Shown: positions 1 to 4,987 of the stretch, in pieces | Layout of the letters: each line of letters begins with the position of its first letter | Numbering within the stretch: position 1 is the first letter of the stretch | Assembly (NCBI GenBank): GCA_002373615.1 | Contig: DFKU01000077.1 | Span: 1 to 10,881, forward strand | Length of the DNA: 10,881 nt | From: Alphaproteobacteria bacterium UBA3637 | Lineage (GTDB): Bacteria > Pseudomonadota > Alphaproteobacteria > CAAHEQ01 > UBA3637 | Direction of reading: 5' to 3' | Notes under the pieces: generated by a model | Told to the model about the DNA's origin: nothing | Seen by the model: only the letters and a program-made list of their open reading frames with translations | Database searches by the model: none | Translations under genes and position numbers: made by a program

Positions 1-14
1 AATTCTTTTCTCAT
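1..14 (-). CDS. 5' end of an unidentified gene running off the left edge
   Basis: Reading leftward, an ATG at 14-12 follows a clean Shine-Dalgarno (AGGAG, 27-23) with an 8-nt spacer and continues M-R-K-E before the window ends. Four codons do not identify the product. The start is supported only by the ribosome binding site and by the gene lying just downstream of the structured RNA and its terminator. That context suggests either that the RNA attenuates this gene, or that the RNA is a separate partner encoded next to its protein. It could also be a chance ATG. Confidence 0.45.
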
Positions 15-27
15 TTTTCAATCTCCT

Positions 28-59
28 AAAAAAAATCACTTGTGATGCTTAAAGTGACT
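28..59 (-). terminator. Intrinsic terminator ending the structured RNA
   Basis: On the minus strand AGTCACTT (59-52) pairs with AAGTGATT (41-34), an 8-bp stem with one G-U pair and a 10-nt loop, followed by an uninterrupted T-run down to 28. On the plus strand the G-U pair would become A-C and there is no T-run, so it works leftward. It sits immediately before the AGGAG of the edge gene and could therefore act either as the 3' end of a separate small RNA or as an attenuator. Confidence 0.75.
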
Positions 60-234
60 GGAAATTGAAACCTATTAACAACAAATAGTGCGACATATTC
101 GCTCGCATGATGCGGCTTATTTTGCCGCGTTCCAGCCTCACTCAGGCCGGAAAGATGTGCGATGGAAAATCACCACACAAATGTTGTTAAGGGAGTTTCA
201 ATCCCAACTGATCGGCATCACCCTCAATCAGCGT
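28..234 (-). ncRNA. Unidentified structured RNA, about 205 nt
   Basis: Reading leftward, the region folds into five local hairpins and one long-range helix. Hairpin stems are 231-225/214-208 (7 bp), 178-171/164-157 (8 bp), 150-144/138-132 (7 bp), 128-124/116-112 (5 bp) and 107-103/93-89 (5 bp). The long helix pairs 205-195 with 71-61 (11 bp) and, after an internal loop, 190-183 with 82-75 (8 bp), enclosing four of the hairpins. A terminator follows. Several pairs are G-U on this strand (two in the long helix, two in the second hairpin, one each in the first and third and in the terminator) and would be A-C mismatches on the other, so the minus strand is the RNA. There is no long open frame. 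It does not resemble tmRNA, SRP RNA, RNase P RNA, 6S RNA or a riboswitch I know. The family is unknown, and exact ends are inferred from the promoter and terminator. Confidence 0.6.
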
Positions 235-238
235 GTTC

Positions 239-267
239 ACCCTAGCATAAGAAAATAAAAATGTCAA
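239..267 (-). promoter_or_regulatory. Candidate promoter of the structured RNA
   Basis: On the minus strand a perfect -35 TTGACA (267-262) is separated by 17 nt from TAGGGT (244-239). The latter is a weak -10 but is preceded by TGC, giving an extended -10. Initiation would fall at about 232-234, just at the first hairpin of the RNA. The -35 and spacing are good and the -10 is poor. Confidence 0.45.
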
Positions 268-321
268 AGAAATTTTTCATTTTATTTTCAACCAATTTTA
301 CCTAAAATTATTTTTTTGAAA

Positions 322-338
322 CAAACATAGAATGTTTG
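322..338. repeat. Short perfect inverted repeat (7-3-7)
   Basis: CAAACAT and ATGTTTG flank an AGA spacer. The palindrome lies about 55 nt upstream of the structured-RNA promoter, in an otherwise featureless AT-rich stretch (268-373) where I see no gene. It could be an operator for a dimeric regulator or a chance palindrome in AT-rich DNA. Confidence 0.25.
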
Positions 339-373
339 AAGTAAATATGTAGTACTTTTTGGGGGTGAATAAT

Positions 374-416
374 AAAAAAATCAAGGAGGTGATTTTATGT
401 AACTCCTTGATTTTTT
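374..416. terminator. Bidirectional intrinsic terminator next to tRNA-Thr
   Basis: AATCAAGGAG (379-388) pairs perfectly with CTCCTTGATT (403-412), a 10-bp stem with a 14-nt loop. There is a T-run on the right (411-416) for rightward transcripts and an A-run on the left (374-380), which is a U-run for leftward transcripts. The leftward direction fits termination of the tRNA-Thr transcript, whose 3' end is 12 nt away. Confidence 0.7.
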
Positions 417-427
417 GGTGTTTCAAC

Positions 428-503
428 TGGTGCCGACACTTGGACTTGAACCCAGGACCTACTGATTACAAATCAGTTGCTCTACCAACTGAGCTATGTC
501 GGC
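428..503 (-). tRNA. trnT: tRNA-Thr(UGU)
   Basis: The complement forms a complete 76-nt cloverleaf. The acceptor GCCGACA pairs with TGTCGGC, the D-arm contains AGCTCAGTTGGTAGAGC, the anticodon stem ACTGA/TCAGT encloses loop TTTGTAA (anticodon TGT, reading ACA), and the T-arm contains GGTTCAAGTCC. Discriminator A and a genomically encoded CCA (430-428) complete the 3' end. It stands alone, with its own promoter upstream and the bidirectional terminator downstream. Its mature product is also a substrate of the t6A pathway that includes TsaB, encoded next door, because ANN-decoding tRNAs carry t6A37; A37 is present here. Confidence 0.97.
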
Positions 504-513
504 AACGAAAAGT

Positions 514-542
514 ATTGTAACAAAAGATTTTTAAAAATGCAA
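514..542 (-). promoter_or_regulatory. Promoter of tRNA-Thr
   Basis: On the minus strand -35 TTGCAT (542-537) and -10 TACAAT (519-514) are separated by 17 nt, placing initiation a few nucleotides before the tRNA 5' end at 503. The -35 overlaps the left copy of the 12-bp direct repeat. Confidence 0.7.
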
Positions 543-638
543 GCGTTTTTTAAAAAAAATGAGGTTATAGGGGATTATGGATCCTCAGGTCAAGCCTGAG
601 GATGACATCGAGGTGGAGGAAAATTTCAAGCGTTTTTT
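540..638. repeat. 12-bp direct repeats flanking a palindromic element
   Basis: CAAGCGTTTTTT occurs at 540-551 and again at 627-638, bracketing 75 nt that contain the palindrome at 581-603. The layout could be a target-site-like duplication or a local slippage duplication. The left copy contributes to the tRNA -35 box. Confidence 0.4.
581..603. repeat. Palindromic intergenic repeat (REP/RPE-like)
   Basis: ATCCTCAGG (581-589) pairs perfectly with CCTGAGGAT (595-603) around TCAAG. A 9-bp hairpin containing 'CTCAGGTCAAGCCTGAGGATGACA' style sequence resembles dispersed palindromic elements I recall between genes in alphaproteobacterial genomes. There is no T-run, so it is unlikely to be an intrinsic terminator. 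Only one copy lies in this window, so its repeat status is inferred. Confidence 0.5.
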
Positions 639-648
639 TTAATTTTTC

Positions 649-677
649 TTGATTTTTGATAATAAAAGCGCTACTAT
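649..677 (+). promoter_or_regulatory. Candidate promoter of tsaB-rimI
   Basis: TTGATT (649-654), a 17-nt spacer and TACTAT (672-677) lie just upstream of the tsaB Shine-Dalgarno. Initiation would be near 684, giving a very short leader that begins at or inside the AAGGAG, so the true start site may be slightly different. Confidence 0.5.
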
Positions 678-695
678 TTTTTCAAGGAGTTAAAA

Positions 696-1304
696 ATGTT
701 ATTACTTGCGATTGATACTTCTTCTGGGTTGGTTTCGGTTGCCTTATTGATGAGCAAGCGAAATGTTCGTTTTCGAGAACAAGAAATGGAACGTGGACAA
801 GGGGAAGCCTTGATTCCCATGATTCAAGAATTATTTGAAAGTGCACATTTAACCATGAAGGATTTAACGGGTGTGGCTGTGGCGGTGGGCCCGGGGTCTT
901 TTACTGGTGTCAGAATTGGGATTGCCACTGCACGGGCTATTGCCATGGCATTGGATATTCCTGTTTATGGGGTTACCAATTTTGAGGCGTATTCATACAG
1001 TTTATTAAAGCCTGCCACTGTCGTTTTAGATTCCAAACGTGAGGATTATTTTGTACAAAAGTTTGATGAAAGCGGAGTAGCTTTAGGTGCCCCCAAAATT
1101 GCCACTGCAAAAGAATTAAAAAAGGCCCTGCCCTTTTTGGCGGTGGGCAGTGGTGCCAACAAATTGGCAGGGGAAATAGGGTGTAAAGTATTGAATAAAA
1201 TTTCACCAACAGCTGTTTCTGTGGGACGGGTCGCTTTGACACGATTGGACCATCCTATGCCCGCCAGTCCATTATATTTGAGAGAAGCCGATGTCACTGT
1301 GTAA
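696..1304 (+). CDS. tsaB: tRNA threonylcarbamoyladenosine biosynthesis protein TsaB
   Basis: TsaB is the non-catalytic partner of TsaD in the complex that transfers threonylcarbamoyl to A37 of ANN-decoding tRNAs in the cytoplasm. The 202-residue protein has the family's ASKHA-type start (AIDTSSG, 5-11), the signature GPGSFTGVRIG (65-75) and the typical C-terminal PLYLREADVT (192-201). Length is normal for the family (about 200-230). The start ATG is preceded by AAGGAG (684-689) at a good distance. The gene overlaps rimI by 14 nt, a tsaB-rimI order common in proteobacteria. tsaD and tsaE are not in the window. No anomalies are visible. Confidence 0.95.
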   Translation: MLLLAIDTSSGLVSVALLMSKRNVRFREQEMERGQGEALIPMIQELFESAHLTMKDLTGVAVAVGPGSFTGVRIGIATARAIAMALDIPVYGVTNFEAYSYSLLKPATVVLDSKREDYFVQKFDESGVALGAPKIATAKELKKALPFLAVGSGANKLAGEIGCKVLNKISPTAVSVGRVALTRLDHPMPASPLYLREADVTV

Positions 1305-1713
1305 AGGTATTTTCTTTGCGCCAATTGCAGCCAAGATTCATGGCGCATGCTTCGATAGGGGGTGGAGTGAGGAAGAATTTCAAAAACTGTTGGCCCTACC
1401 CACCAGTCGTTTGTGGATGACGGAAGAAGGAATGCTGTTGTGTTCTGAAGTAGCGGGTGAAATGGAAATTCTAACGATTTGTGTTTTGCCTGAATTTCGC
1501 CGGCAACACATAGCGCAAGATTTGTTGCATGAGCTGTTTCGCTATGCCAAAGCCCAAAAGGTTAAATCCATTTTTTTGGAAGTGGCGTCAGATAATGAGG
1601 CCGCGCAAAAATTGTATGCTGGGGCTGGATTCAAGCAAACAGGCACACGCGAGGGATATTATGCCCGCAAAGATGGGGCTGTGGATGCCCTGTGCTTAAC
1701 AAAGAAAGTATAA
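1291..1713 (+). CDS. rimI: Ribosomal-protein-alanine N-acetyltransferase RimI (GNAT)
   Basis: A 140-residue GNAT-fold protein, the expected length for RimI, which uses acetyl-CoA to acetylate N-termini, classically of ribosomal protein S18. The N-terminus carries the RimI-like CFDRGWSEEEF (20-30), the acetyl-CoA loop follows ILTICVLPEFRR (60-71), and the C-terminal LEVASDNEAAQKLYAGAGF (96-114) is the classic RimI motif, ending in GTREGYY. The pyrophosphate-binding loop reads RRQHIAQ instead of the usual RRQGIG-type sequence, so a glycine is replaced by histidine. The gene starts inside the tsaB end (14-nt overlap), implying translational coupling. It ends 5 nt before the 3' end of the convergent rnpB, leaving no room for a terminator. 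Confidence 0.9.
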   Translation: MSLCKGIFFAPIAAKIHGACFDRGWSEEEFQKLLALPTSRLWMTEEGMLLCSEVAGEMEILTICVLPEFRRQHIAQDLLHELFRYAKAQKVKSIFLEVASDNEAAQKLYAGAGFKQTGTREGYYARKDGAVDALCLTKKV

Positions 1714-1718
1714 GAAAA

Positions 1719-2097
1719 GTCAGATGGTCTATAAGCCGGGTTCTGTCTGGTGCAATCATTCGTCTGGCATAATCATTACTGATCAGCTCAAGCAACCTAC
1801 CTAGCGACAGCCGGACAAGGACGCCCGTTTATACGAATCAACCGTAAGGTCGCCGTCTGTCTGAGTTTGGTCTTGCTTTCAATAGGGTTTGTCGTGCCAT
1901 GAAGTCTCTCAACCCATGCGGTGAGCTCTTACCTCACCTTTTCACCCTTACCGATATTGGCGAACCAATAAAGGCGGTTTGTTTTCTGCGACACTGTCCA
2001 TCGGGTCACCCCGCCCGGACGTTATCCGGTATTGTGTCCTTGAAAAGCCCGGACTTTCCTCCAACCATAAAGGTCAGCGATTGCCCAACCATCTGAC
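1719..2097 (-). ncRNA. rnpB: RNase P RNA (bacterial type A)
   Basis: This is the catalytic RNA of RNase P, which removes tRNA 5' leaders. On the minus strand the conserved landmarks appear in order: P1 5' strand GTCAGATGGT (2097-2088), GAGGAAAGTCCGGGC (near 2060-2046), the AAGGGTGAAAAGGTG / GGTAAGAGCTCACCG block (near 1945-1915), TAGGTAGGTTGCTTGAG (near 1805-1789), and ACAGAACCCGGCTTATAG (near 1745-1728) ending in the P1 3' strand ACCATCTGAC (1728-1719). P1 closes as a perfect 10-bp helix, giving about 379 nt, a normal size. The 3' flank is T-rich but has no separate hairpin, and the convergent rimI stop is 5 nt away. Ends are defined by P1 pairing; a few extra nucleotides (GGGG) may precede it. 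Confidence 0.96.
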
Positions 2098-2103
2098 CCC
2101 AAA

Positions 2104-2132
2104 ATTATAGTAGATTTAAAAGAAAATGTCAA
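2104..2132 (-). promoter_or_regulatory. rnpB promoter, perfect consensus
   Basis: On the minus strand TTGACA (2132-2127), a 17-nt spacer and TATAAT (2109-2104) match the housekeeping sigma consensus exactly. Initiation would fall on the GGGG just before the rnpB P1 helix, as expected for a highly expressed stable RNA. Confidence 0.9.
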
Positions 2133-2207
2133 TCTTGTTTTTTTAACAAAGAGTTAGCAGGGCTTAAAAAACATTTCTTTTGTGCTTGAGTAAAGTGGGG
2201 ATTTTGC

Positions 2208-2236
2208 TTGCGGTTTTGGTAAAAATAGGGTATAAT
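2208..2236 (+). promoter_or_regulatory. rlmE promoter, abutting the start codon
   Basis: TTGCGG (2208-2213), a 17-nt spacer and a perfect TATAAT (2231-2236) lie immediately upstream of the rlmE ATG at 2243. The ATG lies at about +1, so the transcript should have essentially no 5' leader. The -35 is only partly consensus. Confidence 0.65.
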
Positions 2237-2242
2237 CAAGCT

Positions 2243-2923
2243 ATGCAATTTAATGACAGACCTTTGAAAGAGCATTTGCGACGTGGCGGGCGATGGAGTA
2301 AATCCAGCGCCAAATGGTTACAACGACAACTGAACGATCCCTATGTGAGTGAGGCGAAGGCTTTGGGCTTTCGGGGACGCGCCGCTTTTAAAATCCAGCA
2401 AATGAATCAGCAATTTCATTTCTTTAAAAAGGGTGCCCGCGTGGTTGATTTGGGGTGCGCCCCCGGGGGATGGAGCCAAGTCGCCGTCAAGGCCGTGCAT
2501 TCCACACCAGAAAGGCCCTTGGTGATTGGGCTGGATTTACTGCCGGCCGATCCCATTGACGGCGCAATTTTATTACAACGGGATTTTAGAAAACCGGAAG
2601 TCGCAGAAGAACTGACAACCCTGTTGGGTGGGCAAAAGGCTGATGTTGTGATGAGTGATATGGCCGCCAATACGACCGGCAACCACATGGTGGATCACTT
2701 GCGCATTATGGGGCTGGTGGAAATGGCCTATGATTTTGCCGTCAAGGTATTAGCCGAAAATGGCACCTTTGTTGCCAAAATCTTTCAAGGGGGAACCGAA
2801 AAAAAATTACTGGATAGAATGAAAGCTGATTTTAAATCTGTCAAACATGTAAAGCCTGAGGCCAGTCGCAAAGATTCATCCGAATTTTATGTCGTGGCTA
2901 TGGGCTTTAAGGGGGGCAGATGA
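2243..2923 (+). CDS. rlmE: 23S rRNA 2'-O-ribose methyltransferase RlmE (FtsJ/RrmJ)
   Basis: RlmE uses S-adenosylmethionine to methylate the 2'-OH of U2552 in 23S rRNA during late 50S assembly. The Rossmann SAM motif VVDLGCAPGGWSQ is at 67-79, and the catalytic K-D-K-E tetrad is visible as K50 (AAFK), D139 (SDMAANTTG), K179 (FVAKIFQG) and E214 (SSEFYVV). With the ATG at 2243 the protein has 226 residues, close to the usual size with a basic N-terminal extension. The frame is open upstream to a TTG at 2180, but a TATAAT lies inside that extension and the residues look unrelated to the family, so I chose 2243. No convincing Shine-Dalgarno precedes it; translation is probably leaderless. It overlaps the next methyltransferase gene by 4 nt (ATGA). 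Confidence 0.95.
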   Translation: MQFNDRPLKEHLRRGGRWSKSSAKWLQRQLNDPYVSEAKALGFRGRAAFKIQQMNQQFHFFKKGARVVDLGCAPGGWSQVAVKAVHSTPERPLVIGLDLLPADPIDGAILLQRDFRKPEVAEELTTLLGGQKADVVMSDMAANTTGNHMVDHLRIMGLVEMAYDFAVKVLAENGTFVAKIFQGGTEKKLLDRMKADFKSVKHVKPEASRKDSSEFYVVAMGFKGGR

Positions 2924-3879
2924 AGCCCGAAAATATTGAAAAAGCCATTCAAGAAGTCTTGGTGGAAATTGATTCATCCCGGCGCCCTGCCAACGAAATT
3001 TTAAATGCTTACACGCGGGCAAGACGTTATATCGGATCTAAGGACAGACGTGCTATTCAAGGGGGGGTGTGGGAGAATTTGCGGGCGCGTCCTTGGCCTG
3101 AATGGCTTGAAAAAGTCATTCCTGAAGCAGAAAGAAAAGCGTTGCACGGGGAAGCCCAAATTATCCTGCGTGCCAATGGGGATAGAAATGAAATACAAAA
3201 AGAGTTATTAGCGGAAGGGATTGAGACTGAACCCACAACATTATCACCCTGGGGGTTGATTTTGAAGAAAAGGATTCCTTTGGGGAGCTGTAAAGCCTAT
3301 ATGGCTGGTCGCGTGGAAGTGCAAGATGAAGGGTCGCAACTGGTGGCCTTGACAACAGGGATTAAGACCGGTGATACTGTGTTGGATTATTGTGCAGGCG
3401 CAGGCGGTAAAAGTCTGTGTTTCGCTGAAATGATGAATGGTATCGGGCGCATTGTTGCGCATGACATTTCCGAAAGAAGTTTAAACGAACTTAAAAAACG
3501 GGCAGAGCGCACGGGGATAAAAATTATTGAGATGACAAAAAAGCCGACAGGTACCTTTGATCATGTGGTGGTGGATGCCCCCTGCTCTGGGTCAGGCACT
3601 TGGCGCAGATGTCCTGATGCCCCTTTTAAATTAACCCCCGAACTTTTGCATGAAGTTCAAAAAAAACAAGCCAGTATTTTGGATAAAGCGTGTACTTTTG
3701 TGAAAGCAAAAGGGGTGTTGCATTATATGACTTGTTCGGTGATTGAATATGAAAATCAAGGGCAAATGCGCGCCTTTTTAAAACGCCACAAAGATTTTAA
3801 GTTAATCCATCACGAACAATGGACCCCCGCAAAACAGGGAACCGATGGTTTTTTCTTGGCCAGTTTCCAAAAGATTTAA
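2920..3879 (+). CDS. RsmB/NOP2/Sun-family rRNA m5C methyltransferase
   Basis: A SAM-dependent RNA cytosine-C5 methyltransferase of 319 residues. SAM motif I is VLDYCAGAGGK (154-164), the acidic residue after the next strand is in IVAHDIS, the catalytic-loop motif IV is DAPCSGSGTWRR (C222), and motif VI is YMTCSVIEYENQ (C272); two cysteines of this kind are the hallmark of the family. The N-terminal ~75 residues (RRPANEILNAYTRARR, KDRRAIQGGVWENLR) look like a shortened version of the NusB-like RNA-binding domain of RsmB, which is why the protein is about 100 residues shorter than E. coli RsmB. The probable target is C967 of 16S rRNA, but this is inferred from the family. It is coupled to rlmE through an ATGA overlap, forming an rRNA-modification operon that ends at the terminator at 3882-3905. 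Confidence 0.88.
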   Translation: MKPENIEKAIQEVLVEIDSSRRPANEILNAYTRARRYIGSKDRRAIQGGVWENLRARPWPEWLEKVIPEAERKALHGEAQIILRANGDRNEIQKELLAEGIETEPTTLSPWGLILKKRIPLGSCKAYMAGRVEVQDEGSQLVALTTGIKTGDTVLDYCAGAGGKSLCFAEMMNGIGRIVAHDISERSLNELKKRAERTGIKIIEMTKKPTGTFDHVVVDAPCSGSGTWRRCPDAPFKLTPELLHEVQKKQASILDKACTFVKAKGVLHYMTCSVIEYENQGQMRAFLKRHKDFKLIHHEQWTPAKQGTDGFFLASFQKI

Positions 3880-3881
3880 AA

Positions 3882-3905
3882 AATCCCCACTTTAAGGTGG
3901 GGATT
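3882..3905. terminator. Bidirectional terminator between convergent genes
   Basis: AATCCCCAC (3882-3890) pairs perfectly with GTGGGGATT (3897-3905) around a 6-nt loop. Leftward transcripts end in a U-run (A-run 3878-3883 on the plus strand), a strong terminator for the amidase gene. The rightward side has only a weak T-stretch (AAGTTTTAT). It lies 3 nt after the methyltransferase stop and 6 nt after the amidase stop. Confidence 0.8.
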
Positions 3906-3910
3906 AAGTT

Positions 3911-4918
3911 TTATCTACTTCTTTGTCTTGATTGTTGAAAAGCTTGCGCCACAACTTGCAAACGTTTAAATCCCAGCGAAGAGACGCGACAAATCTGCTT
4001 TTTAGGATCCAAATTTGTATTGTTTTCGTATTCCTTCATGAAGTCCAAAGAGGCATCCGATAAAATCTGTGAGGTAGATTTATGGGGTTCTTTTTCACGA
4101 CGTTCACGAATTTGATTTGGGGTTGGACGTTCATCCTTAATTCCAGAAGGAAAATAATGACGCATAAAGGAACGCCAAGCCATAGGCAGATTATCCTTAA
4201 TTTCAGTGATTTCTGTATAGTTTTCCCTTTTTGTGGCTTCCATTTCTGTTTTATACCCAATGGATTTTAATAATCTTCTGAGATTTTCTTGATTTACAGC
4301 TATTTTTTCAGAGGGTAATTCTGTGTATTTCGGAAAAAGTCCAATCCCAGCTTCAGCTAATTTACGCCAAGGGAACAATACCCCTGGATCTGCTTTTCTG
4401 TCAGGGGCAATATCACTATGCCCAATCACGTTATGGGGTTTAATGTGATGGCGAGCAATAATACTTTTACATAATCTGATTAAACTATCCATTTGAGCAT
4501 CAGTATATTCTGTGCTTGTTCCAAAGGTTGGGTTTTCCACTTCAATTCCGATGGAATGGGCATTGATGTTATCAGCACCCCCTTTGACCTGATCCCAAGA
4601 GGAAACACCGGCATGATAGGTGCGTTTGCTTTCATCAATACATTGCAAAATGGTTCCATCTTTATGGATGACATAATGGGCACCCATATTATTTTTATCT
4701 AAAACATTTTCAATATCTGGTTCAAAAGAACAATGAATAATCAATTGGTCAATTTCAACAGGGGCCTTTGTAGCGCGATTGATGCGTTCGTTCCAATGAT
4801 CCTGATTTGTTTGTTCATCATTAATCAAAGGATGTTGAACAATCTTTATCCCTTTCATAAAGATATCATCTTCCGGGATATTCATTTGATGATTACCGTC
4901 GGTAAAACTTTTAAACAT
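3911..4918 (-). CDS. N-acetylmuramoyl-L-alanine amidase, AmpD/AmiD type
   Basis: A zinc amidase (Amidase_2 fold) that cleaves the muramyl-to-L-alanine bond in peptidoglycan or its fragments. Zinc ligands by alignment to AmpD/AmiD are H62 (IIHCSF), H167 (VIGHSDIAP) and D177; K175 is the catalytic lysine two residues before, and E126 sits in SIGIEVENP. AHYVIHKDGTI and YHAGVSSWD are also typical. After the catalytic domain (to about 190), residues about 210-272 (LRRLLKSIGYKTEM, AWRSFMRHYFPSG) match the AmiD peptidoglycan-binding-like region, followed by a ~60-residue polar tail of unknown role. The N-terminus (MFKSFTDGNHQMN) has no signal peptide or lipobox, unlike outer-membrane AmiD, suggesting a cytoplasmic AmpD-like role in cell-wall recycling or non-classical export. 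The start is supported by GAGGAGGA (4931-4924). Downstream of lptG but with its own promoter. Confidence 0.9.
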   Translation of the reverse strand: MFKSFTDGNHQMNIPEDDIFMKGIKIVQHPLINDEQTNQDHWNERINRATKAPVEIDQLIIHCSFEPDIENVLDKNNMGAHYVIHKDGTILQCIDESKRTYHAGVSSWDQVKGGADNINAHSIGIEVENPTFGTSTEYTDAQMDSLIRLCKSIIARHHIKPHNVIGHSDIAPDRKADPGVLFPWRKLAEAGIGLFPKYTELPSEKIAVNQENLRRLLKSIGYKTEMEATKRENYTEITEIKDNLPMAWRSFMRHYFPSGIKDERPTPNQIRERREKEPHKSTSQILSDASLDFMKEYENNTNLDPKKQICRVSSLGFKRLQVVAQAFQQSRQRSR

Positions 4919-4949
4919 GTGATTCCTCCTCTTTTTGAATACAGGACTT

Positions 4950-4977
4950 ATTATATCACAGTTTTTTTATTTGTCAA
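4950..4977 (-). promoter_or_regulatory. Amidase promoter, consensus boxes
   Basis: On the minus strand TTGACA (4977-4972), a 16-nt spacer and TATAAT (4955-4950) lie between the lptG stop and the amidase ribosome binding site. The amidase is therefore probably transcribed independently of lptG, with a leader of about 25 nt. Confidence 0.85.
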
Positions 4978-4987
4978 GTTTTTGTTT

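Noticed and set aside
60..205. CRISPR repeat and tracrRNA anti-repeat pair
   Set aside because: The two arms pair with an 8-bp/bulge/11-bp pattern reminiscent of type II repeat:anti-repeat duplexes, but each occurs once, there is no spaced array in the window, and both lie in one transcript as a closing helix. Kept only as an alternative in the RNA finding.
28..234. Retron msr-msd
   Set aside because: Inverted arms and a downstream gene fit, but there is no AGC with a branching G after the first arm and no long msd hairpin, and a terminator separates it from the gene. Four visible residues cannot show a reverse transcriptase.
28..234. 6S RNA or tmRNA
   Set aside because: 6S RNA is a long single rod with a central bubble, whereas this encloses several short hairpins. 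There is no tRNA-like acceptor, T-loop or tag frame for tmRNA.
1899..2096. 65-residue open frame on the plus strand
   Set aside because: It lies entirely antisense to the well-conserved RNase P RNA and has no ribosome binding site.
2180..2242. Upstream in-frame TTG start for rlmE
   Set aside because: The extra 21 residues look unlike RlmE and contain the -10 box; the ATG at 2243 gives the family-like N-terminus.
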